Source: Erpobdella octoculata
Taxonomy: Eukaryota; Annelida; Clitellata; Hirudinida; Erpobdellidae
NCBI GenBank assembly: GCA_963978895.1
Contig: OZ022247.1
Coordinates: 23,100,658 to 23,164,657, forward strand
Length of the DNA: 64,000 nt
Direction of reading: 5' to 3'
The position numbers and the translations under genes were made by a program. The notes under the pieces were generated by a model. It searched no databases. It was not told the origin of the DNA and saw only the letters and a program-made list of their open reading frames with translations. Positions 57,401 to 64,000 of this stretch are shown here, piece after piece. Positions within the stretch are counted from its first letter, which is position 1, and the number at the start of each line of letters is the position of its first letter.

Positions 57401-60400
57401 TAGTAAATGAAAAATGTACAAAAAGGCTAACGGCAAGGAGCTGCTGAACAATCAAAAGTTTCCGATTTCTTTCCAAGACATTCTTTTCCTCCGTTTAATG
57501 GACTCGGAGTGTCACAAACTCGGCTTCTTGTGATTGTTCCACCAACTCCACATGAAACACTGCAGGCTGACCATCTCGTCCATTGACCCCATCCTCCATC
57601 AACAGCTATTGGTTAAACAATTAAATAAAAGAAAAGCGAATGAAACTTATCAAACACTAAAGTTGAATTTTAATTTACCACACGGGGGAGCAAGACCAGG
57701 AGCGTACTCAGTAGAAGATCCTTGGCAGTTTCTTCCTCCAAAGTTTGGTGATGGTTTGGTACATGTTCTTGTTCTCGATACAATTCCTCCTTCGCCACAA
57801 CTGACACTGCATTTAGACCAGGCTGACCACTCAGTCCATCCGCCGTCAATGCCTTCATGATAACACATTAAATATAGAACAAAACTTACTAAAACGAAAT
57901 TGATTAAAATCTCACCGCAAGGTAGACCGGCGCAAGTCTTGGAATCATTTGGTTCACCGTCGCAACCTTTTCCACCGTATTGTGGTTCAGGATTAGCACA
58001 GCATCTAGTTCTCGTAGCTACACCTCCATCTCCACATTTTACACTGCAAGTTGACCATTCAGTCCATTCTGTCCATTCTCCATGGATTGCTGTGTCAAGC
58101 AATTATAAGATTTAATTGCAAAGCGTTTTTTAAAAGTATTAAATGCTTGTATTCATTCTTGACTTACGGCATATTTCAAGCAGAACGTTTTTGGAACTTG
58201 TAGAATCTCCTTCGCATTCTTTGCCACCGTTAAGAGGAGTGGGATTGTCACAGTTTCTTGTTCTTGTCACGATAACGTCAGGTCCACATGTGACAGATGG
58301 TTCAGACCAGCTACTCCATTTACCCCAGTGTCCATCAATTGCTATACAAAAAATAAATAAAATTATTTTAAAATTACTTATAGAAACATCATTACCGGTT
58401 TCCATAGTTTGTTTGCTTTATTGTCTGCTTGTAAAGAAAAATTATTAAATTTTCCTACATATCAAACTGAAATTCCATATAAAGTCCAGTACATAAACAA
58501 AAATAAATTTTATTAAATTTTGAAAGTTTTCTAAAAAAAAAAGTTTAAATTGATTTCTAGTTTTAAAAATTGTTACATATTCTTACGGCAAGGTGAAGCA
58601 ATGCATTCTTTAACATCTGAAGATTTTCCAATACAATAAAGTCCATCATAAGCAGGTGCAGGATTGTCACAAGCTCTTCTCCTGTACTGAACTCCTCCAT
58701 CTCCACATGTCACACTGCATACTGAATACTCTGACCATTCGTTCCATGCTCCGTTGACGGCTAATAAGTTGAAAATAAAATTATATTACATTACATTACC
58801 TATTTACTGATTTGAATACATTTTTAAAAAATTAAGTACTGAAACTTACGGCAAGGAGGTACTGGGGCACGTCTGGTATCACTGTCAGAACCAACGCAGG
58901 GTTTGCCAAAATAGGCTGGTTCAGGCTCTGTGCATGATCGGCTTCTGGTAGATATACTTTCACCACATGTGTGAGATGGAGCTGACCATTCAGACCATGC
59001 AGTCCATCCACCATCGATAGCTATTAGTGAACACAATGTATTAAAACATAAATAGTTTATCTTACAGTTGATTTATTGATTTAGTGTATTATTAAAAACC
59101 ACTCACGACAAGGTCTGATTGTAACGTTTTTGTAGCTGACCGCAGGTCCTCTACAGTATCTGCCTCCATAGGCTGGTACCGGATTGTTACACGTCCTTGA
59201 TCTACCGGGGTACAGACCTTCACCGCAGCTGACAGCTGGTTTTGCCCAACTGCCCCACTTACTCCACAAACCATTGATGGCTAAATAGAAATGGAAAAAA
59301 ATCCAGTCATGGCTAAAACTAAAACTAAAATTACTTTATTAGTTCAAACTAAGTCGAAGTATGAACTGACGGCATTGAGCTCCTGCGCAGCTTCTTGATT
59401 CCGTAGCATCTCCATCGCATGTCGATCCACCATGTTCAGGTGCTGGATTGTCACAAAACCTTTTTCTTGTCACTAAACCTCCCTCACCACAACTGGCACT
59501 GCAACTTGACCATTCACTCCACGTACTCCATCCTCCACAAATTGCTGAAAACAGATTACAATTCTAAAGATTTATTTATTAGTTGAACGTAATAAGTCAA
59601 CCAGACTTAAATCTCGTAACTTCAGTAATTAAATAAATAAAATTAACATACGACAAGCAGCAGCTGAACAGTCTTTTGTCTGGGATGAGTCACCCTCGCA
59701 AGGTTCGCCGCCATCAGACGGAGCAGGATTGTCACATACTCTTGTTCTTGATGTCACTCCATTCAGACCACATGTTACACTGCACTCGGACCATTCGATC
59801 CAAGCGGACCATCCACCACAGACGGCTGTATCCATTCAATATTGGCATCAACTTGTGCAATTGTTAGAATCGACAACAAACAAAATGATACTTACGACAT
59901 TTAGGCAATTGATCAATTCTGGAATCAAAGTTCAAGCCTTTGCAGTTTACGCCACCAAAGGCTGGTTTAGGGTTTATACACTCACGTGACCTAACTGAAA
60001 CTCCTCCGTTATCTCCGCAAGTTTCTGCCGGTTTTGACCATTCACTCCATGCTGTCCATCCTCCGTCAACAGCTGTAATGTTTACAAACAAATTTTTGTA
60101 GCTTTTTATCTCATACAAAAACTATGTAATCGCATTCAACTAACGGCAAGGAGATAGGTGAACTTCAGCGTGTTCTGTAGCATCTCCATCACATGGTCTG
60201 CCACCATACATAGGATATGGGCTGTCACATTCTCTTGTTCTTGTTTTAGTACCACCAAATCCACAAGTAGCATTGCTATATGTATAAGCTGACCATTGAC
60301 CCCAGTTTCCATCGACAGCTATATATAGAAGCATTTTAAATGAACTAATTTTTCCTTTTGTTAGCTATTTTACATATAATGACAAACTAACGGCAGAAAA

Positions 60401-63199
60401 CCAAAAAGCAAGATCTCTTGTTTCCAGCTGGTCCCTCGCAAGCTCTTCCTTCAAAGGCAGGAGCAGGATAGTCACATTTTCTTCTTCGAATTTGTGTTCC
60501 ATCAAAACCACAAGATGCACTGCACTTGCTCCATTCAAACCATTTGCTCCAACCTCCGTCGATAGCTGCAACCAATAAATAACTCGCTACAAGTTCATAT
60601 CCAGATCTAATCTGGTAACAACAGCAATAACTTACGACACGGCTTAGTCTTGATAATTTGAACGTCGAGGGCATCTCCAATGCAGAGCTTGCCGTCGTAT
60701 TGAGGTGCAGGACTATCACAGGCTCTTGATCTTGTCTGAATACCATCTTCTCCACATGATGCACTGCTCTTTGACCAATCTCCCCAGTGACCCCAACAAC
60801 CATCAATGGCTGTAAGTAAGTAAAAATAAAAATCTGTTGAATTCACTTAATAATTTTTAAGCAAATTATGGAAATGAAAGTCAAACTTACGACAAGGCGG
60901 TAAAACGCTCGGTTTGGTTTGTTTGTCTTTGCCAACGCAAGGTTCTCCTCCGTCTGATGGTGCAGGATTGTCGCATCTTCTTGTCCTGATGACCACGCCT
61001 TCTGAGCCACAAGTTTTTTCTGAAGCCGACCACTCTGACCACTTGCTCCATCTTCCATTGATTGCTTAAAAACAAAATATAAAACGTTCTTAACCGACTG
61101 CTAATAATGGGGTACTATTATTATAGAAAAAAACCAACGGCAAGGTCCTTCACAACATCCCCTTGTCTGTAGAGCGGCTCCATCACAAGGGCGACCTCCA
61201 AACTCGTTGGCAGGATCAGTGCAATTTCTTCCTCTTGTTTGAACACCTCCAAATCCACAGCTGACGCTGCATCTGCACCATGCAGTCCATGCGTTCCAGT
61301 TACCATCGATGGCTGGATGTAGTCAAGAGTCATTTAATTAATCAATCAATTACTTTATGGTTATTTGCCATTTTAAAAACTGGATTGACTTACGGCATGG
61401 TCTTGGGTTGCTACAAAGTTTTGTTTCTTCATAAACTCCTCGGCACAACTTGCCACCGTTAGCAGGAACTGGTCTGTTGCATTCTCTTGTCCTTTTTTGT
61501 ATTCCACCATCCCCACATGTGGCACTGCAGGTTGACCAAACACTCCACAGGGACCACCCTCCATTGATGGCTAAATTGAAAATATTTGTTAAGCATTTTT
61601 ATTTAATTAATTAGGTGCACATCATACTCTCGATATTGAAATATGTTTAACACTTACGACAGGGGCTGTTTGTGCATTGTTCGATTTGAACAGAATCTCC
61701 CTCGCAGTCTTGAAGAGGGGCGTATGTTTCACTGGGGTATAAGCCACCCTCTGTTTCAGAATAATCTAAATCGGGTATGATTGGGTCTTTGACGAATTGA
61801 TCGTACTCTTTAATGACGTACTCAGATGGATCTTGATGTCTTTAAACGAAGTTAAATTATTTTTAGTATTTTTAGAATATATAACTTAAAACTTATTGCT
61901 TGCAATATGTTATAATGTTTTTGGTAGTTAATTAGCTGAGTATTAAAAAATATGAAACTATTACTTTCCCTTTCTTCTTGGTGGTGCGGCATAATCTGAT
62001 ACATCTCTTGCGTATCTAAGAAGAAATTTAAAATTAATTAAATAGATAGACATTTGGTTTTTAGTCGGTTTAAATAAAACATTTTAATTATAACTGTTTT
62101 GATACTTTGAAGTGTCAGAAAAAATTGTTACATCATAAAATAATCCAATACCACATTACTTCTCACCTTCCAGGCTTGGCTTCTTCATATCCATTATTTG
62201 GTCCAGGCAAACATACTCTGGTTCTTTTTTTAATACCTGCTCCACAAGTTACAGAACAATCTCCATACTTTGACCAGGCTGTCCAAGAATATTTGGCTTT
62301 GGTTACCTACAAATTTAAGTTTCATAATAAACACCTTTTTCATCTATTTAATATTTTAACAAATATGTAATTCAAATTGTTAAAACAATTTTATTCATAT
62401 AATTTTTCTCACTGCAGGATATGTTGTAGGAATGTGTTTGTAGGCTGGTGGAGTCTCGTAGTGTTTCGGTGTGGGGTAGGTTTTACCACTACCTTTGTCG
62501 GGATACACTGGCTCGTACTTTTTGGTTGTTTGGTATGGTTGAGTGGTTTGGTATGGTTGAGTAGGTTTATAAGCTTGAGTTGTTTCGTATTTTTGAGTCG
62601 GTGGGTAAGGAGGAGGAGGTTTTTCATCATAATAGTCTTCATCTGCGTACTCATCCGCTGGTGGAACGTACGGTGGTTCAGGCTCGTATTTTGGTGGTTC
62701 AGGCTCGTATTTCGGGGGTACATGCTCGTATTTCGGTGGTACGGGCTCGTATTTCGGTGGTTCGGGCTCGTATTTCGGTGGTACGGGCTCGTAATTTGGT
62801 GGTTCAGGCGGGTATTTAGGTGGTTCGGGCTGGTATTTAAGTGGTTCTACAGGGTATTCTTCGTAATCGTCGTAAAAGTCTGAAATTATTTATTGTAAGT
62901 AATTTATTTAAGACTAAGAAAAAATAGATAAATACTTTCTGCGCTATTAAATACAAACTTTGTTGAATCAAATCATTATAGCATAACTACCTTGTGGGGC
63001 AGCTTGAACTAGTGCACCTACAAAATAATTTATTATATGGTTTGTATTTTGATTACATTTTTCAATAAAACCTTAAAAGATATGTAATCAATTAATTATT
63101 GTTTGTTTTATATATGAATATTATCTGAAAATTGATTCTATCTATAAAAAATGACTTACACAAAAGCACTGTAGCCAGAAAATTTCTAAAGAACTTCAT
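54461..63199 (-). CDS. Giant secreted TSP1-repeat protein with fibrinogen-like C-terminal domain
   Basis: About 1914 aa from 32 coding exons, all in phase. Start: 63199-63160 and 63017-62991 encode a signal peptide. Exon 62879-62413 is Pro/Tyr-rich with tandem EPPKYEP-type repeats and an acidic patch. Then come 24 thrombospondin type 1 modules (listed separately). Exons 55480-55232, 55143-54980 and 54886-54461 encode a shortened fibrinogen-like domain: [10 protein letters not shown], a calcium-site motif [10 protein letters not shown] and GGFWYDAC. The tail is again Pro/Tyr-rich (PPYEPPTP, ending EEYYE). No membrane segment is seen, so it is probably a matrix, mucus, cuticle or plasma component. 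TSP1 arrays commonly bind glycans and matrix proteins; the exact role is unknown. A TATA box and an untranslated first exon lie upstream. Confidence 0.9.
55613..62306 (-). repeat. Array of 24 TSP1 modules, mostly one per exon
   Basis: Module 1 is split over 62306-62167, 62015-61965 and 61839-61658. Modules 2-24 are single phase 1-1 exons of 171-177 bases: 61570-61394, 61312-61139, 61064-60891, 60809-60636, 60565-60392, 60318-60145, 60072-59896, 59825-59652, 59544-59371, 59280-59107, 59020-58850, 58760-58587, 58341-58168, 58089-57916, 57852-57679, 57605-57432, 57363-57190, 57082-56912, 56789-56616, 56518-56348, 56269-56096, 56027-55854, 55786-55613. Most open with the pattern IDGGWSxWSxW and continue CSxxCG, RxCxxPxPxxGGxxC and a final C. 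Equal phase and size imply growth by exon duplication. Cysteine content varies between modules. Confidence 0.93.
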
Positions 63200-63472
63200 G
63201 GTTGTTTAGAAACCTGGTGATTGATTTGATTTTTTTTCAATTAATTTTAGAAAATTTCCAACGTTTGCAACTTTTCTAATTACAGTTTTTAACCGTAAAC
63301 GTTGTACTATGTTTGATAGCAAATTTAACACGCTATTTCGGTATTAAGATATAGCTTATTGTTTCAAGAAAAAAAACCGCAATGCCTCAAGGTTGAAAAC
63401 TTATATCGACTGGAGATTGGACGAAATGTTTCTACAAAACTTCGGCTACAACTAATAAAAATAAAAACATAC

Positions 63473-63604
63473 CTTGCCTAGAGGCTAGAACAGGCCAAGA
63501 TGAAAACACTTTCTAACAAATTCAGGATTCAGGCAGAAGACGGTTGAACCTCCAACTGCTTCTCCCAATTGCTGTTTCAACACTCACCTCAACACGCTTT
63601 TATA
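63473..63604 (-). promoter_or_regulatory. TATA box and untranslated first exon of the TSP1 gene
   Basis: TATAAAAG on the minus strand at 63604-63597. An untranslated exon from about 63570 would end at 63473 at a good donor (GGCAAG|gtatgt). The next acceptor, caatcaccag, lies 14 bases before the ATG at 63199. Confidence 0.6.
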
Positions 63605-63794
63605 GACCTCTAAGGGCCATAGAAAAGTTTGTCAATTTCAAAAATGACATTTAAAAATATCAGTGAATTTTTCCATGATGAAGATCACAGGTTTCAACAA
63701 TTAATTCGGGGAGACAAGCGTTAAAGACCAAGATAGACAGGAGAATGATGGTTTAATAATGACGGTGCAATGTGATTGATTGTTTTTCTGTTGT

Positions 63795-64000
63795 AACTCG
63801 GGTTTTGATTTTACCGTTCCCCATCGAATTCATAATGATCTGTGATCAGTTTGAATTTTGAACAATCTACTCAAAATCGTTTCAGCCATTTATACGGGAG
63901 ATTGTTTGTAATATTTCTTTGTGGTCAGCTGGCATTTTCGAATAGAGTGCCTTGTTCCAGCTATAATAGTCGTACATCTGTTACTAGCATTGATGTTTCA
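63795..64000 (+). repeat. Dispersed repeat, copy 2, cut by window end
   Basis: Same-orientation copy of 51610-51840, with a few substitutions and small deletions (one of about 15 bases near the ctgtgatcag motif). It runs to the last base, so its right end is not visible. Confidence 0.9.

Noticed and set aside
62377..62883. Plus-strand frame rich in Trp, Phe, Arg and Val opposite the Pro/Tyr-rich exon
   Set aside because: It is the antisense shadow of the tandem EPPKYEP coding repeats; the minus-strand frame fits splice phase with its neighbours.

Overview
The window is metazoan nuclear DNA: AT-rich, with spliced protein-coding genes (introns mostly 50-2000 bases, GT-AG), abundant TCA/ATC, GA and TA microsatellites, and remnants of DNA transposons. 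The gene families (ecto-ADP-ribosyltransferase-like, Gal-3-O-sulfotransferase-like, LU three-finger domains, TSP1 and fibrinogen-like modules, nuclear factor I) suit an invertebrate bilaterian, perhaps a lophotrochozoan such as an annelid. That placement is inference; nothing here fixes the species. I derived all exon models by hand, checking splice-site dinucleotides and codon phase across each intron.

Layout, left to right. 218-1598 (+): an unrecognised Ser/Gln-rich protein. 2994-7322 (+): uroporphyrinogen decarboxylase, a haem-pathway housekeeping enzyme. 8788-10756 (-): a secreted LRR-Ig protein with a Thr/Ala-rich stalk and a probable GPI tail. 11618-12659 (-): an ecto-ADP-ribosyltransferase-like protein that appears to lack catalytic residues. 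12.7-18.5 kb: gene-poor, holding a fold-back element, a GA microsatellite and a 1.26-kb composite element with terminal inverted repeats. 18514-25167 (-): nuclear factor I, with a decayed hAT transposon in one intron. 26824-27987 (-): a small secreted protein that looks like a peptide prohormone. 29804-33478 (-): a large five-finger C2H2 protein. 33.5-39.3 kb: gene-poor with satellites. 39336-45288 (-): an SLC6 transporter of the GABA/taurine/creatine type. 47011-48871 (+) and 52576-53594 (-): two LU-domain proteins flanking a Gal-3-O-sulfotransferase-like gene at 49024-51494 (+). 54461-63199 (-): a giant secreted protein with 24 TSP1 modules, a divergent fibrinogen-like domain and Pro/Tyr-rich ends.

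There is no operon-like organisation. The loosest theme is the cell surface and secretion: the LRR-Ig, ART-like, LU, sulfotransferase and TSP1 genes all encode secreted, anchored or Golgi proteins. The most unusual observations are the coordinated loss of specific disulfide pairs across the TSP1 modules, the catalytically degenerate ART-like protein, the two LU paralogues with matching cysteine spacing and intron phase, and the uncharacterised prohormone candidate.
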